Origin: Polyangia bacterium
GTDB lineage: Bacteria > Myxococcota_A > Polyangia > Fen-1088
DNA: 64,000 bases
Reading direction: 5' to 3'
Assembly: GCA_036268875.1 (NCBI GenBank)
Contig: DATATI010000046.1
Coordinates: 1 to 64,000, forward strand
Part shown: positions 29,429 through 37,845 of the stretch, one piece after another
How positions within the stretch are numbered: the first letter of the stretch is position 1
Layout: every line of letters starts with the position of its first letter
Position numbers and translations under genes: made by a program
Notes under the pieces: generated by a model
What the model saw: the letters and a program-made list of their open reading frames with translations, nothing else
Databases searched by the model: none
Told to the model about the DNA's origin: nothing

Positions 29429-31855
29429 ATGAAGAAGGTCACCATCGTGAGTGCCATCGTGTTCAGCGGATTGGCGGCAGGCGCCTGGATAGGCGGCTGC
29501 ACCAGCGATCCGACCGGCTCTGTGCCGACTCAGAATTTGGGCGACGCCCAGTTCGACCTGCAGGTCGGCGGCGGTCTGACGCTGAAGACCCTCAGCTACA
29601 CCATCACCGGTCCAGCGGGATTTTCCCGCCTGGGCACCATCGACGTCAGCAACAGCGCGACGGTCAGCGCGGTCATTACCGGGATTCCATTTGGCGTCGG
29701 GTACCAGATCAGCCTGCACGGCACCACCGTCGATGGTGCGGCGATGTGCATGGGCATGGCGACGTTCGACATCAGCAGCGCCACGACCCAGTCGGTGCCG
29801 GTGCACCTGACCTGCCAGATTCAACCCGGCACCGGCAGCATTTCGGTGAACGGCTCGATCAACGCCTGCCCGCGCGTCGACGGCATCGGCGCCAGCCCGG
29901 CAGAGGCGGCGGTGAACGGCACCATCGCGCTGTCTGCGGTGGCCGCCGACGTCGACCACGGCCCGGCGCCGCTGACCTTCAACTGGACCAGCACCGGTGG
30001 CACGTTGACCGACGCCAGCAGCGCCAACGCCACCTTGACCTGCACCAAGGTCGGGATGGTGACGGTGACCCTGGCCGCCTCCGACGGCGATCCGGCCTGT
30101 TCGTCAACGGGCTCGGTCGACGTGGTCTGCTCCGAGCCGACGCCGCAGACGCCGATCAAGCACGTCATCGTCCTCATCGGCGAGAACCGCTCGTTCGATC
30201 ATGCCTTCGGCACGTACGTCCCGAGCGAAGGCCAGGCGGTTTCAAATCTGTTATCGAAAGGGATCGTGAACGCCGACGGCACGCCGGGCCCGAACTTCGC
30301 GCAGTCGGCGCAAGCGATGGCCGCTGCCCAGGACGGCTTTTGGATCGCCCCCGCCAGCAAGACGCCGTACACCACGCTGCCACCGCCCAGCACGTCGGGC
30401 GCCCCCAGCGCGCAGCGGCCCACCGCCCCGCCCTTCGTCACCGTCGACCAGGCGGCGGCGGAGACGGACATGGATCCGGCGCAGCTGCTCTTGCTGACCA
30501 CCGGCGCCACCGGCCTGCCGGCGCGCGTGGTCGACACGCGCGTGACCAACGCCGCCAACCTGCCGAACGGCGCCTTCCAGTTGACCGGCCCGAACATGCC
30601 GTACGACGCGTACACCGGCGACACCATCCACCGCTTTTATCAAATGTGGCAGCAGGCCGACTGCTCGGTCATGAACGCCACCGTGTCGAACCCCAGCGGT
30701 TGCATCAACGACCTGTTCCCGTTCGTGGCCATCTCGTTCTCCACGGCGGACAACGGCGTCGGCAGCTCGATGGCGTTCACCAACGTGGGCAACGGCGACA
30801 TGCCGCTGCTGAAGATGCTGGCTGACAACTATTCGATGAGCGACAACATGCACCAGTCGGTGATGGGCGGCACCGGCGCCAACCACTCGCTGGCCGTGTT
30901 CGGCGACGCCGTGGCCTGGACCGACGGCATGGGTAACCCGGTTCCGCCGCCGCCGAGCCAGATCGCCAACCCCAACCCGCGCGCCAGCACCAACAACCGC
31001 TACTCCGTCGACGGCGCGTTCAGCAACTGCTCGGATACCAGTGCGCCCGGCGTGGCCCCGATCGTCGACTACCTCGGCTCGCTGCCGCACCACCCGAACC
31101 CGAACTGCGCCGCCAACACTTACTACTACCTGAACAATACCAACCCGGCCTATGACCCGCACGGTGTGTTGCAGTCGGGCACCGTGGTGCCGCCGACCAG
31201 CCAGCGCTCGATCGGCGATTCGCTGACCGAGAAGGGGATCTCGTGGCGCTTCTACGGCGGCGGCTTCAACCGCGGCAGCGGCTACTGCCAGATCTGCAAC
31301 CCGTTCGAGTACCAGACCCAGGTCATGGCCGATCCGGCCGCCCGCGCCGAGCACATCAAGGACACCGTCGACATGTACACCGACATCACCAACGGCACGC
31401 TGCCGGCGGTTTCCTACGCCCACCCCGACGGCGCGCTGGACGGCCACCCGTCGTCGTCAAAGCTGGATCTTTTCGAAGCCTACGTGGCGAACATCCTGGC
31501 CAAGCTGGAAGGCAACCCCACCCTGAAGGCCAGCACGGTCGTGATGATCACCTTCGACGAGGGCGGCGGTTACTACGACAGCGGCTTCATCCAGCCGGTC
31601 GACTTTTTCGGCGACGGCACCCGCATCCCGCTGATCGCGGTCTCGCCGTTCAGCAAGGGCGGCAAGGTCAACCATGGTTATGCCGACCACGTTTCGATCC
31701 TGAAGTTCATAGAGCGCAACTGGTCGCTGCAGCCGATCACCGGCCGCAGCCGCGACAACCTGCCAAACCCGACGGTCAGCAGCGACGATGCGTATGTTCC
31801 CACCAACATGCCGGCGCTGACCGATTTGTTCGATATGTTCGACTTTAACCAATAG
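29429..31855 (+). CDS. Lipoprotein phosphoesterase (phospholipase C / AcpA-type acid phosphatase family)
   Basis: This secreted 808-residue enzyme starts with a lipoprotein signal (MKKVTIVSAIVFSGLAAG, lipobox IGGC). An Ig/PKD-like region follows (about 30-240, with PLTFNWTSTGGTLTDASSAN). Then comes the phosphoesterase domain of the PF04185 family: HVIVLIGENRSFDHAFGTYVP at its front and MITFDEGGGYYD plus IPLIAVSPFSKGG near the end. Members cleave phosphate esters in phospholipids or small molecules; which one here is unknown. AAAAGGA precedes the ATG. A strong terminator follows the gene directly. Confidence 0.88.
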   Translation: MKKVTIVSAIVFSGLAAGAWIGGCTSDPTGSVPTQNLGDAQFDLQVGGGLTLKTLSYTITGPAGFSRLGTIDVSNSATVSAVITGIPFGVGYQISLHGTTVDGAAMCMGMATFDISSATTQSVPVHLTCQIQPGTGSISVNGSINACPRVDGIGASPAEAAVNGTIALSAVAADVDHGPAPLTFNWTSTGGTLTDASSANATLTCTKVGMVTVTLAASDGDPACSSTGSVDVVCSEPTPQTPIKHVIVLIGENRSFDHAFGTYVPSEGQAVSNLLSKGIVNADGTPGPNFAQSAQAMAAAQDGFWIAPASKTPYTTLPPPSTSGAPSAQRPTAPPFVTVDQAAAETDMDPAQLLLLTTGATGLPARVVDTRVTNAANLPNGAFQLTGPNMPYDAYTGDTIHRFYQMWQQADCSVMNATVSNPSGCINDLFPFVAISFSTADNGVGSSMAFTNVGNGDMPLLKMLADNYSMSDNMHQSVMGGTGANHSLAVFGDAVAWTDGMGNPVPPPPSQIANPNPRASTNNRYSVDGAFSNCSDTSAPGVAPIVDYLGSLPHHPNPNCAANTYYYLNNTNPAYDPHGVLQSGTVVPPTSQRSIGDSLTEKGISWRFYGGGFNRGSGYCQICNPFEYQTQVMADPAARAEHIKDTVDMYTDITNGTLPAVSYAHPDGALDGHPSSSKLDLFEAYVANILAKLEGNPTLKASTVVMITFDEGGGYYDSGFIQPVDFFGDGTRIPLIAVSPFSKGGKVNHGYADHVSILKFIERNWSLQPITGRSRDNLPNPTVSSDDAYVPTNMPALTDLFDMFDFNQ

Positions 31856-31864
31856 TGACCGTGA

Positions 31865-31909
31865 GTCGGCGCCGGTCGTGCTGGAAATGGCCGGCGCCGA
31901 CTGCTTTTT
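31865..31909 (+). terminator. Rho-independent terminator after the phosphoesterase gene
   Basis: Perfect 11-bp arms GTCGGCGCCGG (31865-31875) and CCGGCGCCGAC (31891-31901) with a 15-base loop are followed by TGCTTTTT. It begins ten bases after the stop codon. The next gene's ATG is at 31919, only ten bases past the T-run, so that gene must be read through, or have its promoter in or before the hairpin. Confidence 0.8.
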
Positions 31910-31918
31910 GGGGATGGC

Positions 31919-33286
31919 ATGATCGAGACTGGAAACGGAACCCGCCAGACGGTGTGTCTGATCGCGGCGATTTCGTTGGCGGCTTGTTCGAAGGTCGAGC
32001 CGGCGGCCGGCGCGCACGTTTCTGTTTCGCCGGCGATCGCGACCGCGCCGGGACCGGCGGCGGCGCCTTCGCGCGCGCTCGGCCCAGCCGCAGCCGTGGG
32101 CAAACTTTTGTTCTTCGACAGGACGCTGTCGGCGTCCGGCGAGCTGGCCTGCGCCACGTGTCACGATCCCGACCACGCCTATGCGCCGCCGAATCATCTG
32201 GCGGTGCAACTGGGCGGCCCCCAGCGGAACTCCCCTGGTCGGCGGGCGACGCCCTCGCTCCGTTACAAAGAATTTACACCGGGCTATGCCGACCTCCTGG
32301 ACAACCCCGACGGTTTCAGCGCGCCGGGACCGGGCGGCGGCTTCGCCTGGGACGGCCGCGCCGATTCATTGGCCGAACAAGCGAAGGCGCCGCTGCTGTC
32401 GCCGTTCGAGATGTCCAACACCGACGCCGCCGACGTGATCAAGAAACTGCGGGCCTCCTCCTCGGCGGCGGCGTTCATTCAAACGTTTGGCGCCGCCGCG
32501 CTGGCCAACGTCGACCTTGCCTTCAGCAAGGTGCAGCTGGCCCTGCAATCCTTCCAGCTAGAAGACGTCAGCTTTCATCCTTACAACAGCAAGTACGATC
32601 TCTTCCTGTACAAGAAGCCGGGCGGCGAGCTGACCGCCGCCGAGCAGCGCGGCCTGACCGTCTTTCGCGATCAGAAAAGCGGCAACTGCATCGGCTGCCA
32701 CCTGCCCGATGCCAGCATGGACGACGGCGCCCCGGCGCAGTTCACTGACTATTCGTTCGCGGCCATCGGCGTCCCTCGCAACCCGCAGATTCCCGCCAAC
32801 CGCGATCGCCGCTACGGCGACCTGGGCATCTGCGGCCCGCTGCGCGCCGACCACGGGCGCTTCCCCGAATACTGCGGCCTGTTCAAGACGCCGACCTTGC
32901 GCAACGTCGCCACCCGCGGCGTCTTCTTCCATAACGGCGTCATTCATTCGCTGGAACAGGCTTTGCGCTTCTACAACACCCGCGACACCCGACCGGAACT
33001 CTGGTACCCCACCGTCGGCGGCCGCGCCAAAGCCAAGCCTGATCCCGATTTCCCGCGCTATGGCCTCATCACCACCCAGTACGTCGGCGGCCGCGTGCAA
33101 AAGTACGACGATCTGCCGCCCGCGCACCGTCCGAACGTCGACAAGCAACTGCCCCTCGACGGACGAGCAGCGGGCAGCAAACCGCCACTGAGCGAACGAG
33201 ACGTCAACGACCTGGTCTGCTTCCTTCGAACGCTTGACGACGACTATCACCCCGGGACGCCGCCGGCGACTGGCTGCACCGACTAG
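31919..33286 (+). CDS. Di-heme cytochrome c peroxidase / MauG family lipoprotein
   Basis: This 455-residue protein belongs to the bacterial di-heme cytochrome c peroxidase/MauG superfamily. A signal peptide with lipobox LAAC (SLAACSK) is followed by the peroxidase fold. The first heme site is at Cys78 (CATCHDPDHAY) and the second at Cys257 (CIGCHLPD). Other family segments are GKLLFFDRTLSASGELACA, AFAWDGRADSLAEQA-like FAWDGRADSL, and FKTPTLRNVATRGVFFHNG. It would reduce peroxide or oxidise a substrate in the periplasm. The predicted terminator ends ten bases before its start codon, which makes its transcription start a puzzle. Confidence 0.92.
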   Translation: MIETGNGTRQTVCLIAAISLAACSKVEPAAGAHVSVSPAIATAPGPAAAPSRALGPAAAVGKLLFFDRTLSASGELACATCHDPDHAYAPPNHLAVQLGGPQRNSPGRRATPSLRYKEFTPGYADLLDNPDGFSAPGPGGGFAWDGRADSLAEQAKAPLLSPFEMSNTDAADVIKKLRASSSAAAFIQTFGAAALANVDLAFSKVQLALQSFQLEDVSFHPYNSKYDLFLYKKPGGELTAAEQRGLTVFRDQKSGNCIGCHLPDASMDDGAPAQFTDYSFAAIGVPRNPQIPANRDRRYGDLGICGPLRADHGRFPEYCGLFKTPTLRNVATRGVFFHNGVIHSLEQALRFYNTRDTRPELWYPTVGGRAKAKPDPDFPRYGLITTQYVGGRVQKYDDLPPAHRPNVDKQLPLDGRAAGSKPPLSERDVNDLVCFLRTLDDDYHPGTPPATGCTD

Positions 33287-33345
33287 TTCACCGCCTCGAC
33301 CAATCGCCGCCTGCCGGTGCGGACGGCGGGCTATGACAAACGTCC

Positions 33346-33567
33346 TCAGCGCGGCGCCGGTGCCCGCGCTGCTGGCTCTACCGCCGGCGGCGGTGAATTA
33401 TGCCGCGGTTCCGTCAAGGCCGCGGCGTTGCGCGAGACGTGGCGGCCTCGAAATCCCGAGGCCACCACCCCGATCAAGATCGCCACCAGCGCCACCGCCA
33501 GCAAAGCCACCACGATCCACGTTCCTCGACCCTTCTCGAAGCTCCGCATGAGGGCGCGATCGTTCAT
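33346..33567 (-). CDS. Small single-pass membrane protein
   Basis: This 73-residue hypothetical protein begins MNDRALMRSFEKGRG. It has one membrane helix (TWIVVALLAVALVAILIGVVA) and a short Arg/Pro-rich tail (FRGRHVSRNAA..EPRHNSPPPAVEP). No family is recognised. It lies 54 bases downstream of the GH16 gene on the same strand. A TTG 36 bases further upstream would lengthen it by 12 residues. The hydrophobic helix and codon use support it, but ribosome-site evidence is weak. Confidence 0.5.
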   Translation of the reverse strand: MNDRALMRSFEKGRGTWIVVALLAVALVAILIGVVASGFRGRHVSRNAAALTEPRHNSPPPAVEPAARAPAPR

Positions 33568-33621
33568 GAGATCCAATGGTGGATCCGATCGACGCCGGCG
33601 CAATGGCCGCAGGCGCGGCCC

Positions 33622-34947
33622 CTACGGGTACGGCACCTCGCTGGCGTTGTTCTGCGAGAACTTGGTGTCGGCGGCGGGCAGGCAGCCGGGCGTCGGGGAG
33701 CAGGGATACGTCGTCTCGCTGGCGAGCTTGTAAAAGCGAAACGAATCGTACTCGCTCTTCAGTGGATAGTTGTTGCCCGCCGGATCGCCAAAGTGCGGGC
33801 CGCCGAACACCCACAGGTTCATCATGATCTTCGCCGACAGGTTGGGGATCTTCGGCGTGCTGCCGCCGTTGCCGTTTCCGCCCCCGTACGAATGAATCAC
33901 CTTGCCGTCCAGGTACCAGGTCACGCTGGTGGGCGTCCATTCGAACGCGTACGTGTGAACGTCGGTCTGGATATACGTCGCGCTCATCGGATCGGCGACG
34001 AAGGCCGCGCCGCCCGGATATCCGGGGACGCCGGCGCCGGTGTTGACGAAGTCGACGACGTTGCCGGCCACCTTGTGCACGATCGATCCGCCGTTGCCGT
34101 CGTCCCACGGCTCCAATTCCAGATCGACCTCGTTCCAGGCGGTCCACTTCGGCGTGCGGAACAGGAACATGGTGGCCAGGTATCCGCCCTTGGTCGGGTC
34201 GGCGTTGGCGGTCGGCGACTTGTATGTCACCTCGTAACGGCCATAGCGATAGTTGTTGTACTTGGTGCGGAACTCGCCGCTGACCACGGTGCGTCCGGTC
34301 GGCTTGCCGGTGGCGCTGTTGTAGTCGGATTCGGAGTACGAGGTGTAATTGCCGGGCTGGTTCTGCGGCATCGCGCTGATGACCATCTTCCCGTTGGCGA
34401 AAGTGATCTGCGATTTATTGAACCAGGTGGCACCATCAGCCGGGGCGCCGTCGGACCAGGTCCACACCGGATCGTGGTCGAGGTCCAGGGTGCCGCAAAA
34501 ATCTTCCACCATCGACAGCGCATAGCCATTGTAGGTCGGATAATTCGCGCTGGCGTCGCAGTGGCCGATCACGCCGTTCGGGCAGACGCCGCAACCGGTG
34601 CCGCTGGCGCCCGCGCCGCCGTCGCTGCCGCCGGTGCCGGTGCCGGTATCGGACTTGGTGTCCGCGCTGGCGTCGACGCCGCTTGAACCGCCGCTGCTGC
34701 TGCCGCCGCTGCCGACCACGCCGCCCGTGCCGGTGGTCGATGATCCGCCGGCGCCGCCGCTGGCGCCGCTGCTCCCACCGCTACTGCCGCTGCTGCCGCC
34801 GCTGGCGCCGCTGCTCCCACCGCTGGCGCTGTTGCCGCTGCCGCCGCTGCCGGGACCTGAACCGGAACCACCGTTTGAACACGCGGCCACGGCGACAGTC
34901 ATCGACGTTGCCACAATCGCCATCGCGAAATTGAATCGGACCTGCAT
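33622..34947 (-). CDS. GH16 beta-glucanase lipoprotein (laminarinase/lichenase type)
   Basis: This secreted 441-residue enzyme probably cuts beta-1,3 or beta-1,3-1,4 glucans. It has a lipoprotein signal (lipobox VAAC) and a long Gly/Ser/Ala linker (about residues 24-120). The GH16 jelly roll follows, with catalytic Glu273, Asp275 and Glu277 in NEVDLELEP, preceded by GRYEVTYKSP and followed by YAFEWTPTSVTWYLDGKVIHS. A short Cys-containing tail closes the protein. AGGGAGCG lies upstream of the ATG. The linker is coded by highly repetitive GC-rich DNA (about 34600-34870), prone to slippage. Confidence 0.92.
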   Translation of the reverse strand: MQVRFNFAMAIVATSMTVAVAACSNGGSGSGPGSGGSGNSASGGSSGASGGSSGSSGGSSGASGGAGGSSTTGTGGVVGSGGSSSGGSSGVDASADTKSDTGTGTGGSDGGAGASGTGCGVCPNGVIGHCDASANYPTYNGYALSMVEDFCGTLDLDHDPVWTWSDGAPADGATWFNKSQITFANGKMVISAMPQNQPGNYTSYSESDYNSATGKPTGRTVVSGEFRTKYNNYRYGRYEVTYKSPTANADPTKGGYLATMFLFRTPKWTAWNEVDLELEPWDDGNGGSIVHKVAGNVVDFVNTGAGVPGYPGGAAFVADPMSATYIQTDVHTYAFEWTPTSVTWYLDGKVIHSYGGGNGNGGSTPKIPNLSAKIMMNLWVFGGPHFGDPAGNNYPLKSEYDSFRFYKLASETTYPCSPTPGCLPAADTKFSQNNASEVPYP

Positions 34948-35073
34948 CTTTGGCGCTCCCTTTCATCCGCAAGGACGGAGACGTTACGAATAATCTGCCC
35001 CAAAAGTGAGTGGGCCGGGGTGCGAGAAACAGTTGCCGCCCCGAAATCGTTCGCCTTGACCGTAAGATCGCTG

Positions 35074-35439
35074 TCAGTTCTGAGGCCCGTCGCAATACAG
35101 CCAGCCGAGCAACGTCGTCAACTCAGTCGGCAACAAGGGCGGCGCCCCGGCCGGAGGCATTTTGCACGCACGGGTCTGGATAAGAATATCGATCTGAAAC
35201 TGCTTCACCTCTTTATACGTTTGGTAAGGCCGAATCGACTCGACGCCGGTCGGTGAATGGCAGGCGCCGCAGCGTTCTTGGATGATCGGCGCCACGTCGT
35301 TCGCATAACTCGGAGGCGGCGACGGGCAGCCGGCGTCGACGACCGGACAGGCGGCCGAATCGGGCCCGCCGGAGCCGCAGCCGATCAAGAACGCGACGAC
35401 AAAGAACCCCGGCCATCGTCGGGCGACATCCTTGACCAC
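35074..35439 (-). CDS. Small c-type cytochrome-like lipoprotein
   Basis: This protein of about 121 residues has a signal peptide (ARRWPGFFVVAFLIGC, lipobox LIGC). A short linker with Cys (SAACPVVDAGCPSPPPSYA) leads to one heme motif, CGACHSPTGVES, inside NDVAPIIQERCGACHS. A Met that could be the second heme ligand is in CKMPPAGAPPL. The end TELTTLLGWLYCDGP is typical of such lipoproteins. The GTG at 35439 was chosen so that the signal peptide starts with KDVARR; no clear ribosome site. It lies upstream of the GH16 gene on the same strand. Confidence 0.7.
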   Translation of the reverse strand: MVKDVARRWPGFFVVAFLIGCGSGGPDSAACPVVDAGCPSPPPSYANDVAPIIQERCGACHSPTGVESIRPYQTYKEVKQFQIDILIQTRACKMPPAGAPPLLPTELTTLLGWLYCDGPQN

Positions 35440-35551
35440 CGCAGCAGTCTGCCACAGGGCGGCCGGCCCGGTCGTGGCGCCGGCACGGTTCGGCCCGGGT
35501 GCGAAAATTTGATGCAGCGCCAACGGCGGCCGACCGCATTACTGTTTGCGC

Positions 35552-36337
35552 ATGCTACAGCGGAAAAGCTTTGTTTCTTGCGGCACCACCCTTTCCATCG
35601 GCGCGCTGGCGGCGCTGGCGTTTCTGGTGGGTTGCAGCAGCAGTTCTGGACCGGCAATGACCACCGCGGCAGCGGTGAGCGGCCCGGCCGACATGCATTG
35701 CACGATGAACGGAATGGACATCAAGCAATCGATCGGGATGTGCGTGACCACCGCGGCCGCCAAATCGGCGCTGTCTGCGGACGGCGGCGATGATGGGACC
35801 GATGATGGGACCGATGATGCCAGCGTCGACGCGGCCGCCGACGCTGGCGCGAGCGACGACACGGCCGTCACCACTGACGCCGACGCCAGCGACGACGCCG
35901 GCGCGGGCGACGATGGCGCGGGCGCAGACGCCGGTTCAGGCGACGATGCGGGTGACAATGGCGGCGGCGACTACGGACCGACGCTCTACAACTTCGAGGG
36001 CGACGACGATGACTGCAAGTACCACGTCAAATGGACGTCGACGGCGGTAAAGGAAAACGTCGGCGTGACCTTCCAGGTGAACGTCATCAGAAAGATTGAC
36101 GACAAACCCGCCACCGGCGCCGACATCGTGATCGAAGCATTTTCGAACCCGATGCACCCCACGCCGACCGTCGACATTCCCAGCGTCGAATCAGCCGGCG
36201 GCAACTACAAGGTCGGGCCCTTCGTCTTCGACCAATCGGGAATGTGGACCGTGCGCTTCCATTTCTACGAGACGTGCTCCGACGAGCCAGAGGATTCGCC
36301 TCATGGCCACGCGGCCTTCTTCATCAAGGTGCCCTGA
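35552..36337 (+). CDS. Lipoprotein with acidic linker and FixH/YtkA-like domain
   Basis: This 261-residue lipoprotein (lipobox LVGC in AFLVGCSSSS) carries an Asp/Ala/Gly linker (about residues 75-145). The linker DNA has a tandem repeat of GATGATGGGACC near 35790-35820. The C-terminal 110 residues form an Ig-like beta domain: KYHVKWTSTAVKENVGVTFQ, TGADIVIEAFSNPMHPT, GGNYKVGPFVFDQSGMWTVRF and HGHAAFFIKV. This resembles YtkA/FixH-type domains; the Met/His content could bind copper, which is inference. Right after its stop comes the broken redoxin. Confidence 0.7.
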   Translation: MLQRKSFVSCGTTLSIGALAALAFLVGCSSSSGPAMTTAAAVSGPADMHCTMNGMDIKQSIGMCVTTAAAKSALSADGGDDGTDDGTDDASVDAAADAGASDDTAVTTDADASDDAGAGDDGAGADAGSGDDAGDNGGGDYGPTLYNFEGDDDDCKYHVKWTSTAVKENVGVTFQVNVIRKIDDKPATGADIVIEAFSNPMHPTPTVDIPSVESAGGNYKVGPFVFDQSGMWTVRFHFYETCSDEPEDSPHGHAAFFIKVP

Positions 36338-37008
36338 CACCAGCGTCGCGGATCAGCCGTCCTGGCCGTTGCGCTGGCGGCGGCGCTCCTGGGCGGTGGA
36401 TGCGGAGCAGCCGGCGGCGGCCAGGAACCTGCGGCGCGGTCCTTCGCGACCGCGCCGCTCCAGACCGTGACCTCGTCGTCCGGCCGGCCGCGCGTCGAGC
36501 TGCGCTGGTCGCCCGCGGTCCCGACATCACCCTTGGCCCAGACGGTCCCGGCGAGCCGTTGAATCTCGCGGTGGCCATTCGCGCCCACCGGCTGACCGCG
36601 GTGGTGTTCGTGTCGTCTAACTGCCGGTGCTTCACGGTCCACCGCGCCCGGCTCGCCGCCTTGGTCGGGTAGTTGCAGCCGCGCGACGTGCGTTTCGTGT
36701 TCGTCGACTCCGAGCGGCATCCACCGGGCGAAGCACCTCTGGATTTTCTGGCCGAAGCGTCGCAGCCGATCTTTCGCGACCCGGACGGCCGATTGGCGCG
36801 CCGACTGGACGCCCCGTCCGCCACCGAGACGTTCGTCTTCGATGCTGCCGGCACGCTTCGCTATCGCGGCGGCCTCGACGACGACCGAACCTACCTGCGG
36901 CCGGCGCCTCGAAATTTCCTGCGCGACGAATTGCTCAGTTTGCTTGACGGGACCGCGCCGCTTTTCGTCGCGGCCAAGACCCTGGGTTGCGCCTTGCGCT
37001 TGCGCTGA
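36338..37008 (+). pseudogene. Decayed redoxin-like (thioredoxin-fold) lipoprotein
   Basis: Pieces of one exported redoxin are readable but in two frames and across a stop. A lipoprotein signal (AVLAVALAAALLGGGC) lies in the frame of the preceding gene, with no start codon. About 60 codons later the other frame takes over (ITLGPDGPGEPLNLAVAI, then TAVVFVSSNCRCFTVHRARLAALVG). It is cut by TAG at 36670-36672 and continues as LQPRDVRFVFVDSERHPPG and GRLARRLDAPSATETFVFD to 37008. The active-site-like Cys pair is in NCRC. The absent start, frameshift and stop make decay more likely than three sequencing errors. Confidence 0.68.
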
Positions 37009-37032
37009 GGCGCAGCCGGAGCGGGCCGCGCT

Positions 37033-37776
37033 TCAACCGACGGCGCGCGCCAGAGCCAGCGACATACCGCGCGCCGCACTGTCTATCGCCTGCCGGCCAC
37101 GCTGAAGCTGGAACGGATTGACCCGCGGCAGCTCGTCGATCGACACCACCTGCATGCGCGGGCGGGACGGCGCCCGCAGCGCCCCGCTGCCGGGCCGCCG
37201 CCACGGCGAGCGCGAGGCCAGATTGTGAAAAAGGATGCGCTCGTCCGCATCGGCGCCCCGCAGACCCGGGCGATCCAGAATGCCGCCGTCGAGATAAAAG
37301 CGGCGGCCGATGCGCACCGGCTGGAACATCAGCGGCAGCGCGCAAGACGCGTGCACCGCCGGCGCCAGGGCGCCGTCGCGCAGCACCGCGGTGCGCATCG
37401 CCGCCACGTCGAACACCGAGATCGCCAGGGGCACGCGGCAGGCGGCGAAGGTCTTCGCGGGCGCCAGCCCTTCGATGCGGGCGCGGAACAGCGATCCGCG
37501 CAGCAGGCCCGCGCCCGGATGCACGTCCCAAAAATCCTCGCGGCGTAGCCGCGCCAGCTCGTCGCAGATCTGCGCGGCGGACAGGCCGGAGGCCCACAGC
37601 CCACCCGCCAGCGCGCCCGCGCTGGAGCCGCACACCCGCGCCGGGGCCAGCCCCTCCGCCTCAAGCACCGAGAGCAGGCCCGCGTGGGCAAAGAACCCGA
37701 AAAATCCCGACGACATCGCCAGCGTGTAGGGCTCCGCGGCCAACCAGTCACGCAGCGTGGTCATTCGCTCGAGCAT
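37033..37776 (-). CDS. Patatin-like phospholipase
   Basis: This is a protein of about 247 residues of the patatin family, whose members hydrolyse acyl esters of membrane lipids with a Ser-Asp dyad. The nucleophile elbow is GSSAGALAGG (about residue 50), preceded by an oxyanion stretch FFGFFAHAGLL instead of the usual GGGxRG. The catalytic Asp is in YLDGGILDRPG. The unusual oxyanion sequence may alter activity. Start codons at 37830, 37776 and 37764 are all in frame; 37776 was chosen with modest confidence. It has no signal peptide. Its start lies 69 bases past the stop of the Ser/Thr kinase gene upstream on the same strand. Confidence 0.82.
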   Translation of the reverse strand: MLERMTTLRDWLAAEPYTLAMSSGFFGFFAHAGLLSVLEAEGLAPARVCGSSAGALAGGLWASGLSAAQICDELARLRREDFWDVHPGAGLLRGSLFRARIEGLAPAKTFAACRVPLAISVFDVAAMRTAVLRDGALAPAVHASCALPLMFQPVRIGRRFYLDGGILDRPGLRGADADERILFHNLASRSPWRRPGSGALRAPSRPRMQVVSIDELPRVNPFQLQRGRQAIDSAARGMSLALARAVG

Positions 37777-37845
37777 GCGCCAGGCCCCGCCCGGTCGCAC
37801 GTTCGATCGACGCGCTGACCGGGCGACCATCGGCTGACGACCGCC

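Noticed and set aside
34569-34871. Short direct repeats that could suggest a CRISPR or VNTR locus
   Set aside because: They are codons of the Gly/Ser/Ala linker of the GH16 lipoprotein, without regular spacers.
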